A stretch of DNA of 6,050 nt from Pseudomonadota bacterium (GTDB taxonomy: Bacteria > Pseudomonadota > Gammaproteobacteria > Steroidobacterales > Steroidobacteraceae): assembly GCA_021808035.1 (NCBI GenBank), contig JAKBCG010000164.1, forward strand, positions 1 through 6,050, read 5' to 3'. The notes below the pieces were generated by a model, which was not told where the DNA came from, ran no database searches, and saw only the letters and a list, made by a program, of their open reading frames with translations. Both the position numbers and the translations under genes were made by a program. This document shows positions 1 to 5,063 of this stretch, piece by piece; position 1 is the stretch's first letter; each line of letters begins with the position of its first letter.

Positions 1-313
1 CCGAGAACTTGTTCAGCGTCGTGATCGTGTCGTGCGAGACGCCGATCACGGTCGCGCCGAGCTTCTTGAATTTCGGCATCGCGGCCGCGAAGTCATGCGC
101 CTCGATCGTGCAGCCCTTGGTGAACGCGGCCGGATAGAAATAGAGCACCACCGGCCCCTTCGCGAGCGCCGCGGCGAGGGAGAACTTGAACGGCTTGCCC
201 GCGAGCGTCGCTTCGGTCGTGAAGAGCGGTGCCTTCGCACCCACTTTGAGCGCGGCGAACGCCGGCGCCGCGGCGAGCGAGCCGGCGAGCGCGGCGAGAA
301 TGAGTCGCTTCAT
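1..313 (-). CDS. Exported AhpC/TSA-type peroxiredoxin, N-terminal part (runs off the left edge)
   Basis: Thioredoxin-fold peroxidase that would reduce hydroperoxides through an active-site cysteine, here outside the cytoplasm. Only 104 codons are in the window. Residues 1-20 form a Sec signal peptide (MKRL, a hydrophobic Leu/Ala core, then AFA before A21), so the mature enzyme should be periplasmic. A beta-strand VVLYFYP (55-61) leads into the peroxiredoxin signature PxxxTxxC at 61-68, making Cys68 the peroxidatic cysteine. The +5 position, where many Bcp/PrxQ enzymes carry the resolving cysteine, is His73, so this is a 1-Cys enzyme or resolves with a cysteine outside the window. The ATG at 313 is preceded by GAGG (323-326) at 9 nt spacing, which supports this start. 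It is co-oriented with the upstream kinase gene but separated from it by 129 bp with hairpins, so it may have its own promoter. Family call is secure; the subfamily is uncertain. Confidence 0.9.
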   Translation of the reverse strand, partial: MKRLILAALAGSLAAAPAFAALKVGAKAPLFTTEATLAGKPFKFSLAAALAKGPVVLYFYPAAFTKGCTIEAHDFAAAMPKFKKLGATVIGVSHDTITTLNKFS

Positions 314-359
314 CGCGATGTACCTCGTGCAGGGATCTTTGTGGATGCCGAGTGTGCGC

Positions 360-395
360 CCAACCACCGATGCGATCAATACGCATTTCGGTTGG
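360..395 (-). promoter_or_regulatory. Interrupted stem-loop in the peroxiredoxin leader
   Basis: Outer arms CCAACC (360-365) and GGTTGG (390-395) enclose inner arms ATGCG (370-374) and CGCAT (382-386) with a 7-nt loop and small internal asymmetry. It lies 47 nt upstream of the peroxiredoxin start. With no T-run beside it, it may be a weak terminator behind the kinase gene, a leader structure or an operator. I see no convincing -35/-10 pair in this spacer. Confidence 0.3.
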
Positions 396-423
396 CTGAC
401 CCGCGTCACCCCACCGTCGTCCC

Positions 424-453
424 CGTCGGCATGATGTAGACATCACGTCGACG
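424..453 (-). terminator. Hairpin spanning the histidine kinase stop codon, possible operon terminator
   Basis: Two 14-nt arms read CGTCGACGTGATGT and ACATCATGCCGACG on the minus strand, separated by only 2 nt. They pair with one A-C mismatch and one G-U wobble; the innermost pair would have to open to give a workable loop. The kinase stop codon (445-443) sits inside the first arm. There is no downstream U-tract, so a rho-independent terminator is only one reading; an mRNA 3'-end stabiliser is another. Confidence 0.35.
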
Positions 454-1858
454 GCGCGGGCTGCGCCGCGTGACCTCGGACGATCGGTCGCGGCGGCGCC
501 GGCACCGCGGGCAATTCGAACACCGCCCGCAGCCCGCGCCCGTCGCGACCGCTCTCGACCCAGATGCGCCCGTGATGCAGTTCGATGATCCCACGACAGA
601 TCGCGAGTCCGAGTCCGGTGCCCTCCAGGTCGCCTCCCTGGGTCGGACGCAAGCGCACGAAGCGGTCGAAGATGCGCGCCTGATCGGCCACCGGGACGCC
701 GGGCCCCTCGTCCTCGATCGACACGTGCCAGACCTGCGCGTTCACGTACGATTCGAGCCGGATCGCTGCGCCGGGCGGCGACGCGTGGACCGCGTTGCTG
801 AAGAGGTTCAACAGCACGCGCCGCAGCCAGCGGGGCTCGCAGACCGCGAGTCCTTCGCCCTCGTGATGGAAGGCCACCGTGAGGCCGCGGTGTTCCGCGA
901 GGACCTGCGCGTCGGCATGGAAGGCGGCGAGCAGCGGCGCCGGGTCCCGCGGCGCGAGATCGATCGAGATGCTGCGCGCTTCCGCGCGCGACAGGAACAG
1001 CAGATCATCGATCGTATGGGTGAGCCGCGACAGCTCCTCGAGCAATGTCTGCAGCCCCTCTTCGCCCTCGGCGTTCAGTGCCCCGGACGCGAGCAACTTC
1101 TCGGCGTGCAGCCGCGCGAGCGACAGGGGCGTCTTGAGCTCATGGGATGCGTCGGCGGCGAACCGGCGCACGTTGCGAAAGGAACCCTCGATGCGATCGA
1201 ACATCGCGTTCAGCAACCGCGCGAGATCCGCGATCTCGTCGCGCACCTCCGGCACGGGGATGCGTTCGCTCAGGTTGTCCGATCCGATCCGGCTCGCGGT
1301 CTCACGGATCAGGCGAACCGGCCGCAGCGCGATCCGCGACAAACCGAAGCCGATCGCACTGCTCATCCCGAGCATCAGCGCGAGCAGCGCCGCGCAGACC
1401 TCGGCGTAGCCCTCCATCATGCCGTCGACCTGGGTCGATGGCGTCGCGACGATCACGTCATAGGGCGGCAGGAGGTACTCGCCGACACGCAACAGGGCGT
1501 GCGGACGCCATTGGATGGTGTAGCGGCTTTTGCCCTTCAGGTCCGGGATGGAACGTCCCTTGAGGTTGCTGGAGAAGAAGATCGAGCCGTGACCGTGCCG
1601 GCGGATGTCGATATAGAACAGCACCGACGCGTAATTGGTCGTCTGCCGAATCCGCGCGTTGATCACCGCGGGGCTCAGTTGGCGATAGTCGGGACCCAAG
1701 TGGGCACGGATCTGTTCGAACTCGGTCTGGTTCAGCAGATCGAGTCCGTGGATCAGGTAGCCTTGCAGCAGGTAGTACCCGGCGACGAACAGGCACGCGA
1801 GCGTCCCGGTCGCCGCGGCCGCGTACCACAGCGACAATCGCGCGCCGATCGACTTCAT
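443..1858 (-). CDS. Two-component sensor histidine kinase (HAMP, HisKA, HATPase_c)
   Basis: Inner-membrane kinase that would autophosphorylate on a histidine in response to a periplasmic signal and pass the phosphate to the adjacent regulator. Its 471 residues show TM1 at about 9-36, a periplasmic sensor of about 110 residues (37-150), TM2 at about 153-175 and HAMP at about 176-228. The dimerisation helix carries the H-box SHELKTP with phospho-acceptor His239. The catalytic domain has the N-box (Asn351, Asn355), G1 box DEGPG (383-387), F-box FDRF (397-400) and G2 box GTGLGLAI (413-420), so all catalytic motifs are intact. The layout resembles CusS/QseC-type kinases. The sensor domain is not one I can name; it includes a basic, histidine-containing stretch RRHGHG (86-91). 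The last ~20 residues are a Pro/Ala-rich tail. The ATG overlaps the regulator stop (ATGA) and has no Shine-Dalgarno of its own, indicating translational coupling. Confidence 0.95.
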   Translation of the reverse strand: MKSIGARLSLWYAAAATGTLACLFVAGYYLLQGYLIHGLDLLNQTEFEQIRAHLGPDYRQLSPAVINARIRQTTNYASVLFYIDIRRHGHGSIFFSSNLKGRSIPDLKGKSRYTIQWRPHALLRVGEYLLPPYDVIVATPSTQVDGMMEGYAEVCAALLALMLGMSSAIGFGLSRIALRPVRLIRETASRIGSDNLSERIPVPEVRDEIADLARLLNAMFDRIEGSFRNVRRFAADASHELKTPLSLARLHAEKLLASGALNAEGEEGLQTLLEELSRLTHTIDDLLFLSRAEARSISIDLAPRDPAPLLAAFHADAQVLAEHRGLTVAFHHEGEGLAVCEPRWLRRVLLNLFSNAVHASPPGAAIRLESYVNAQVWHVSIEDEGPGVPVADQARIFDRFVRLRPTQGGDLEGTGLGLAICRGIIELHHGRIWVESGRDGRGLRAVFELPAVPAPPRPIVRGHAAQPAPST

Positions 1859-2520
1859 TGCAGCTTGTAACCCACGCCGCGCACGGTCTTGAACAGCGGC
1901 TTGTCGTCCCCGACGTCGAACTTCGCGCGCAGCTTGCTCATGTAAACGTCGAGGAGGTTCGCATCCACTTCATACGGCGACGACCACACCTTTTCGTAGA
2001 TCAGCGAACGGGTGAGGATCCTTCCCGGATTCTGCATGAAGATCTCCAGCAGCGCGAACTCCCGGCTGGTGAGGTCGAGCGCCTCGCCCTGGAACTGCGT
2101 CGTGCGGCCGACCAGGTCCATGCGGATGCCCCGATGTTCGAGCACGGTATCCTTGACGTTCGCCTGTCGTCGCAACAGCGAGCGCAGCCGCGCGAGCAGT
2201 TCGGGCAAGCTGAACGGCTTCGGCAGATAGTCGTCCGCACCGAGGTCGAGGCCCTTGATCCGGTCCTCGACCGCGTCGCGCGCGCTCAGGATGATCACCG
2301 GTTCGTTGAAGCCGCTGCGGCGCCACTGCCGCAGGAGATCGAGACCATCGCCGTCCGGCAGGCCGAGATCGAGCACGATCGCATCGTAACTGGTCTCGCA
2401 GAGCGCATCGCGGGCCCCACTGCAGTTCGCCGCATGCCTGACCGTGTAGCCCGCTTCGGTGAGCCCCTGTCGCAGCAGCAGTCCGAGCCGACGCTGATCC
2501 TCGACCACCAGGATCTTCAC
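1855..2520 (-). CDS. OmpR-family response regulator (REC plus winged helix)
   Basis: Cytoplasmic DNA-binding regulator, 221 aa, the usual length for the family. The receiver domain (1-118) has the acidic pair Glu7/Asp8 in MKILVVED, phospho-acceptor Asp51 in LDLGLPDGDG, Ser79 and Lys101 in the KPF motif, so the phosphorylation site is complete. The Trans_reg_C winged helix (about 125-221) shows LTSREFALLEIF, the recognition-helix region VDANLLDVYMSKLRAK and the ending VRGVGYKLQ. I chose the GTG at 2520 because it gives the canonical receiver start; the frame stays open to an ATG at 2853, but that would add 111 non-domain residues. There is no good Shine-Dalgarno before the GTG, and a small ORF ends 14 nt upstream, suggesting coupled translation. 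It overlaps the kinase gene by 4 nt. The closest described relatives in style are QseB/PmrA/CusR-like regulators, but the target is not readable from the sequence. Confidence 0.95.
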   Translation of the reverse strand: MKILVVEDQRRLGLLLRQGLTEAGYTVRHAANCSGARDALCETSYDAIVLDLGLPDGDGLDLLRQWRRSGFNEPVIILSARDAVEDRIKGLDLGADDYLPKPFSLPELLARLRSLLRRQANVKDTVLEHRGIRMDLVGRTTQFQGEALDLTSREFALLEIFMQNPGRILTRSLIYEKVWSSPYEVDANLLDVYMSKLRAKFDVGDDKPLFKTVRGVGYKLQ

Positions 2521-2534
2521 GGCGGGTCCACGCG

Positions 2535-2684
2535 TCAGTTCTCGCGCCCGGGAACCATGCGCCGCAGCACGCCGTCCTGGTGCAGCCACCGATGGGCGAT
2601 GCCAGCGAGCGCGTGCAGGTGCCCCACCCGATGGCGCAACGGCAGGTCGTGCGGCGCGGCGGATTCGGCGGTGCTTGGCGTCAT
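2535..2684 (-). CDS. Small histidine-rich protein (49 aa) heading the two-component operon
   Basis: I do not recognise a family. The reading frame runs from ATG at 2684 to TGA at 2535-2537, ending 14 nt before the GTG of the response regulator. Codon statistics look like real coding sequence: about 86% of third positions are G or C by my count, while second positions are clearly lower. GGGGA (2695-2699) lies 10 nt upstream of the ATG as a possible ribosome binding site. The peptide has six histidines in 49 residues (12, 18, 22, 24, 31, 35), a single Trp33 and a basic end; there is no signal peptide or membrane segment. Helical text such as HRVGHLHALAGIAHRWLH puts histidines on recurring positions, which could bind metal or nucleotide, but this is speculation. 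Its place suggests an accessory to the two-component system or a coupling leader for the regulator. The frame also opens upstream to 2939, where no start is supported. Confidence 0.5.
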   Translation of the reverse strand: MTPSTAESAAPHDLPLRHRVGHLHALAGIAHRWLHQDGVLRRMVPGREN

Positions 2685-2730
2685 GATTTGCACATCCCCG
2701 GAAAGTCGCCCTCCGGCAGGTCCCCGCCAG

Positions 2731-2736
2731 TCTATA
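2731..2736 (-). promoter_or_regulatory. Candidate -10 hexamer of the two-component operon
   Basis: On the minus strand the hexamer reads TATAGA, close to TATAAT, and it is AT-rich in an otherwise GC-rich region. It lies about 47 nt upstream of the small-ORF start. No good -35 stands at 17 nt (the bases there read GTAGCG), as expected if the promoter depends on an activator bound just upstream. Confidence 0.35.
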
Positions 2737-2779
2737 GTTCTCTTCGGTCTGCACGCTACGCGCAGCGGCTGAAGAGAAC
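2737..2779. repeat. 9-bp perfect inverted repeat upstream of the operon
   Basis: GTTCTCTTC (2737-2745) and GAAGAGAAC (2771-2779) are exact reverse complements separated by 25 bp, about 34 bp centre to centre. On the minus strand the spacer contains a further 6-bp stem, CTGCGC with GTGCAG (one G-U pair) around a 5-nt loop. The left arm directly abuts the candidate -10. It may act as a two-site operator or, if transcription starts further upstream, as an RNA hairpin. Confidence 0.5.
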
Positions 2780-2784
2780 CTGAA
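2769..2784 (-). promoter_or_regulatory. Candidate OmpR-type direct repeat (CTGAA, N6, CTGAA)
   Basis: CTGAA occurs at 2769-2773 and 2780-2784, start to start 11 bp, so on the minus strand the site reads TTCAG, N6, TTCAG. Winged-helix regulators of the OmpR family usually bind as tandem dimers to short direct repeats with 10-11 bp period. If transcription starts about 7 nt after the candidate -10, this box is centred near -52, a plausible activator position. It overlaps the right arm of the inverted repeat. This is an inferred autoregulatory site; nothing here proves binding. Confidence 0.35.
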
Positions 2785-2904
2785 ACGGCAAGTTCCCGCG
2801 GCGCGGATCCAATCACCCGCCGCCGCGCGGCCCGCCGCGGCCGATCGAGACACCGGTCGTGAACGGGGCCTGCTCGCCGCCTGGCACCGTGCCGAACCGA
2901 ATTA

Positions 2905-2920
2905 AGGCTGTTTTCAGCCT
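2905..2920. promoter_or_regulatory. Short palindrome ahead of the secreted protein gene, possible operator
   Basis: AGGCTG (2905-2910) and CAGCCT (2915-2920) are perfect 6-bp arms around TTTT. It contains TTCAGCC (2913-2919), which also occurs on the minus strand within the direct-repeat site at 2767-2773. It covers the area where a -35 would lie for the plus-strand -10-like TACAAA at 2928-2933, so binding here could control the rightward gene. As RNA it would be a weak tetraloop hairpin. Confidence 0.35.
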
Positions 2921-2998
2921 GGGCGTGTACAAAAGTCATCGCACGCCGCCGGGGGGCGGCTCACGACAACGTCATCGCATCCGGGAGTAACCAGCATC

Positions 2999-3877
2999 AT
3001 GAATCGTTCCGTCCTCGCCATCGCGCTCGCCGCGCTGATGCCCGCCGCCGGGGCTGCGCCCTGCACGTCGGGCACGACCTACGGCCAGACCCTCCTGCAG
3101 CAAGTCCGCACGGCGAACCCGTCGGTGCTCGCCGCGGCGCTGCACGTCCAGCCGCCGAAGGCCCACGTCAACCGGACCGTCGCCTCGACCGACCCACGTG
3201 TGCTTGGCCGCCCATCCTCGCCGGCCGATCTCGCGGTGATCGCGAGCGGCCGGCCGAGCGCGACCGTGGACGCGGCCCACCACCGCGTCGACGTGCGCGT
3301 ACCGCTCGAGGACGTCTCGCACGACGTGATCGGCGCGCTGTCGCTGCGCTTCGCCGGGACCGCGGCGGACCGCGCGACGCTGATCCGCCGTGCGCTCGCG
3401 ATCCGCGACTGGCTCGGCCGGCGGATCACGCTGCCAGGAAACGTGCTCGACCCCGTCCCCTACGATCCGACAATGCCGTCGGCGACCGACACCTATGCGC
3501 AGCACCTCGTCGACGACGTGCTCGCGCGGCATCCGGACGTCGAGATCTTCGCGATCCACGCGACGCCGCCGGGGGGCGATTACAACGTGATCGTCGGTTC
3601 CAACATCGGGAGGATCGGCAAGAAGGCCGACAACGACGACATGCGCGCGGTCTACACCGGCAAGACCAATCTCGAGGTCAACGAGACGGGAACCCGCTTC
3701 GAGGTCGAAATGCAGCTCAAGGACCGCGCCGGCCGCGTAATCGGTGCCGCGAGCGTCGTGTACCCGTACCGCAAGGGCGACGACCAACAGACGCTCGAGG
3801 CGCGGGCAATGGCGATCAAAGACGCTGTGCAGCAGCGGATCCCGGACGCCGCCAGCCTGTTCAAGCCGGCTCACTGA
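2999..3877 (+). CDS. Secreted protein with two tandem Cache/PDC-like domains
   Basis: Protein of 292 aa with no family name I can give. A Sec signal peptide covers residues 1 to about 19-20 (MNRSVLAIALAALMPAAGAA), and the mature protein has no other membrane segment, so it should be soluble in the periplasm or secreted; Cys22 follows proline and is not a lipobox. The mature chain is a tandem duplication: residues 27-143 and 165-281 align with a constant offset of 137-138. Anchors include TYxQ (27/165), PP (52/190), a central glycine (84/221), VIGA (110/247) and ALAIRD against AMAIKD near the end. Copy 2 has a pattern I associate with extracellular Cache/PDC sensor domains (NIGRIGKKADNDD at 202-214, then a strand and GRVIGAASVVY at 245-255); copy 1 has diverged in that core. 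Start ATG at 2999 follows GGGAG at 11 nt. It is divergent from the two-component operon, so it may be its target or its ligand-binding partner. Confidence 0.85.
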   Translation: MNRSVLAIALAALMPAAGAAPCTSGTTYGQTLLQQVRTANPSVLAAALHVQPPKAHVNRTVASTDPRVLGRPSSPADLAVIASGRPSATVDAAHHRVDVRVPLEDVSHDVIGALSLRFAGTAADRATLIRRALAIRDWLGRRITLPGNVLDPVPYDPTMPSATDTYAQHLVDDVLARHPDVEIFAIHATPPGGDYNVIVGSNIGRIGKKADNDDMRAVYTGKTNLEVNETGTRFEVEMQLKDRAGRVIGAASVVYPYRKGDDQQTLEARAMAIKDAVQQRIPDAASLFKPAH

Positions 3878-3898
3878 GGCAAGCCCGCGCCGGAAGGC

Positions 3899-3934
3899 GG
3901 TTGCGCGGCCGGCGATAACGCCGGCCGCGCAACC
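3899..3934. terminator. Perfect 16-bp hairpin between convergent genes, probable bidirectional terminator
   Basis: GGTTGCGCGGCCGGCG (3899-3914) and its exact reverse complement (3919-3934) flank the loop ATAA. It starts 22 nt after the stop of the rightward gene and ends 30 nt before the stop of the leftward propeller gene, the classic place for a shared terminator. Neither side has a T-run, so termination may rely on the very strong stem or on other factors. Confidence 0.75.
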
Positions 3935-3963
3935 GATGCGCACTCAGCGCGCCGTGCTCGCGC

Positions 3964-4992
3964 TCACTGCACCGCGTACCAGAGCATCGCTCCGCCGACC
4001 CGCTTGCCGGGTGACGCGGCGAGGTACAACCGCTCGAGCGCCGGCACGAACAGCCCCGACTTCGCGCCGATCGCGCTCGGCACCCGGGCGAGTTCGCGGT
4101 AGTGATCCGGATCGATTTCCTGGTAGACGCCGACCTCCCCGACCGCACCGGGGATGTAGATGCGCTTGCGCGACGCATCGAAGAACGCACCGTCGACGAT
4201 CGCCGGCACGTCGACCGTCGCCACGGTGCGTCCGTCGTGGGTGTCGAGCACGAACATCTTGGTCGGATTCCGGGTGACGACGAACAGCCGATGATCGGCC
4301 TCGTCGAGTGCGAGCGACAGGTTGGTCTTCGCGCCGTGGATCGGCCAGCGGGCGACGACCCTGAAACTGCGCTTGTCGACCACGTCGACCTCGTTCTTGT
4401 CGGCGACGTTCACGAACAACCGCTCGCCGTGCTGCTCCGGCACGACCGCTTCGGTGTGGTTGGAATCGAACTTCAGCTGCCGCAGGAGCTTCCCGGTGCG
4501 TGGATCGATCTCGTTCAGGTAGCTGACCTTCATCCCGACGTCACCGCCGCCGGTGACGATGTAGAAGCGACCCGTCGACGGATCGTAGACCGAGGAATCC
4601 GCGCCGGGCGCGAGCGTGATGTAACCGACCACCGCGAGCGTTCGAGTGTCGAGGATGCGGCTGCCGCGCTTGCCGCTGTCGGTGACGATCATGCGATGCG
4701 TGCCGGGCACGAGGAACAGGCCGTGCGGCGTGTTGAAGCCCCTCAGCGTGCGCAGGTGCCGACCGGTCGCGAGATCGAACACCTCGACCGTGCCGTGATC
4801 CTCCGCCGCCATGAACAGGCGATGGTCGGGAATGTCGACCGCCAGATGATCGAAATCGCCGGTGTAGCCCGGCAACTCGGTCCGCCCCAGCAAGCGCAGC
4901 GGCTCGGTCGGTCGCCGGGACGGCGTGGCCACGGCGGCGGCGATGCCGAGGACGAGGAGTCCCGCGGCAACGGTGATTCGCGATGCGTTCAT
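3964..4992 (-). CDS. Exported YncE-like seven-bladed beta-propeller protein
   Basis: The 342-aa protein is an exported seven-bladed propeller of the YncE/YVTN type. The N-terminus has a hydrophobic segment (7-22) ending AVA before T23, a Sec signal peptide, so it should work in the periplasm. Blade-like repeats of about 40 residues, each with an RLF/RIY/RFY strand and then a D-x-x-T/D-G-R turn, lie at about 45-83, 88-125, 131-173, 177-215, 220-260, 266-304 and 309-341; the strand near 32-39 probably closes the ring. Typical text is HRLFMAAEDHGTVEVFDLATGR. I see no catalytic motif and no heme site; members are usually binding proteins of unknown substrate. Three in-frame ATGs exist (5010, 5001, 4992); I chose 4992 because GGAG lies 11 nt upstream, whereas the others have none at usable distance. 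It follows the TonB-dependent receptor gene in the same direction after 71 nt, so the two are probably co-transcribed. Confidence 0.88.
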   Translation of the reverse strand: MNASRITVAAGLLVLGIAAAVATPSRRPTEPLRLLGRTELPGYTGDFDHLAVDIPDHRLFMAAEDHGTVEVFDLATGRHLRTLRGFNTPHGLFLVPGTHRMIVTDSGKRGSRILDTRTLAVVGYITLAPGADSSVYDPSTGRFYIVTGGGDVGMKVSYLNEIDPRTGKLLRQLKFDSNHTEAVVPEQHGERLFVNVADKNEVDVVDKRSFRVVARWPIHGAKTNLSLALDEADHRLFVVTRNPTKMFVLDTHDGRTVATVDVPAIVDGAFFDASRKRIYIPGAVGEVGVYQEIDPDHYRELARVPSAIGAKSGLFVPALERLYLAASPGKRVGGAMLWYAVQ

Positions 4993-5063
4993 CGTACCCA
5001 TGTCTCCCATCGAAAGAGGACCGCTGCGTCGAGCGCCGTCGCTGGGGTTCCGACCCGTACGCG

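Larger units (their letters stand above)
2685..2998. other. Divergent intergenic region between the two-component operon and the secreted protein gene
   Basis: This 314-bp stretch has no convincing protein-coding gene. From left to right it holds the small-ORF leader with GGAGGG (minus strand, 2709-2714), a -10-like hexamer, a 9-bp inverted repeat overlapping a direct repeat, a very GC-rich tract (about 2795-2840, including the palindrome GCCGCGCGGC at 2822-2831), a 6-bp palindrome with TTTT loop, a -10-like TACAAA (2928-2933, plus strand), a 6-bp GC hairpin with GGGG loop (2945-2960) and the Shine-Dalgarno GGGAG (2983-2987) of the rightward gene. Both flanking transcription units must start in it. 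Confidence 0.7.

Noticed and set aside
470..1870. 466-codon open frame on the plus strand opposite the kinase
   Set aside because: It is the mirror of a clear kinase gene in GC-rich DNA, with Arg/Gln/Asp/His-rich composition and no recognisable domain.
1858..2772. 304-codon plus-strand frame opposite the response regulator
   Set aside because: Antisense shadow of conserved receiver and winged-helix domains; low-complexity product and no supported start.
2822..2831. Palindrome GCCGCGCGGC
   Set aside because: Self-complementary words of this kind are expected in very GC-rich tracts; no spacing to a promoter makes it meaningful.
2521..2853. N-terminal extension of the response regulator to an ATG at 2853
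   Set aside because: The extra 111 residues are Arg/Ala-rich without domain features and would cover the whole putative promoter; the GTG at 2520 gives the canonical start.
2685..2939. Extension of the small ORF to an ATG at 2939
   Set aside because: The added part is Arg-rich without coding character and covers the promoter-like elements; the shorter start at 2684 is preferred.
2935..2979. 9-bp direct repeat GTCATCGCA at 2935-2943 and 2971-2979 flanking a GC hairpin, resembling a target-site duplication
   Set aside because: Only 27 bp lie between the copies and a 9-mer repeat is not very unlikely by chance in a biased 300-bp region; no mobile-element ends are visible.
2972..3943. 323-codon minus-strand frame opposite the secreted protein
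   Set aside because: Arg/Val/Asp-rich shadow that crosses the strong terminator hairpin; the plus-strand product has a signal peptide and a domain duplication instead.
5013..5063. Possible hairpins between the receptor and the propeller genes
   Set aside because: Only a 4-bp stem (GGGT/ACCC) is found, too weak to call a terminator.
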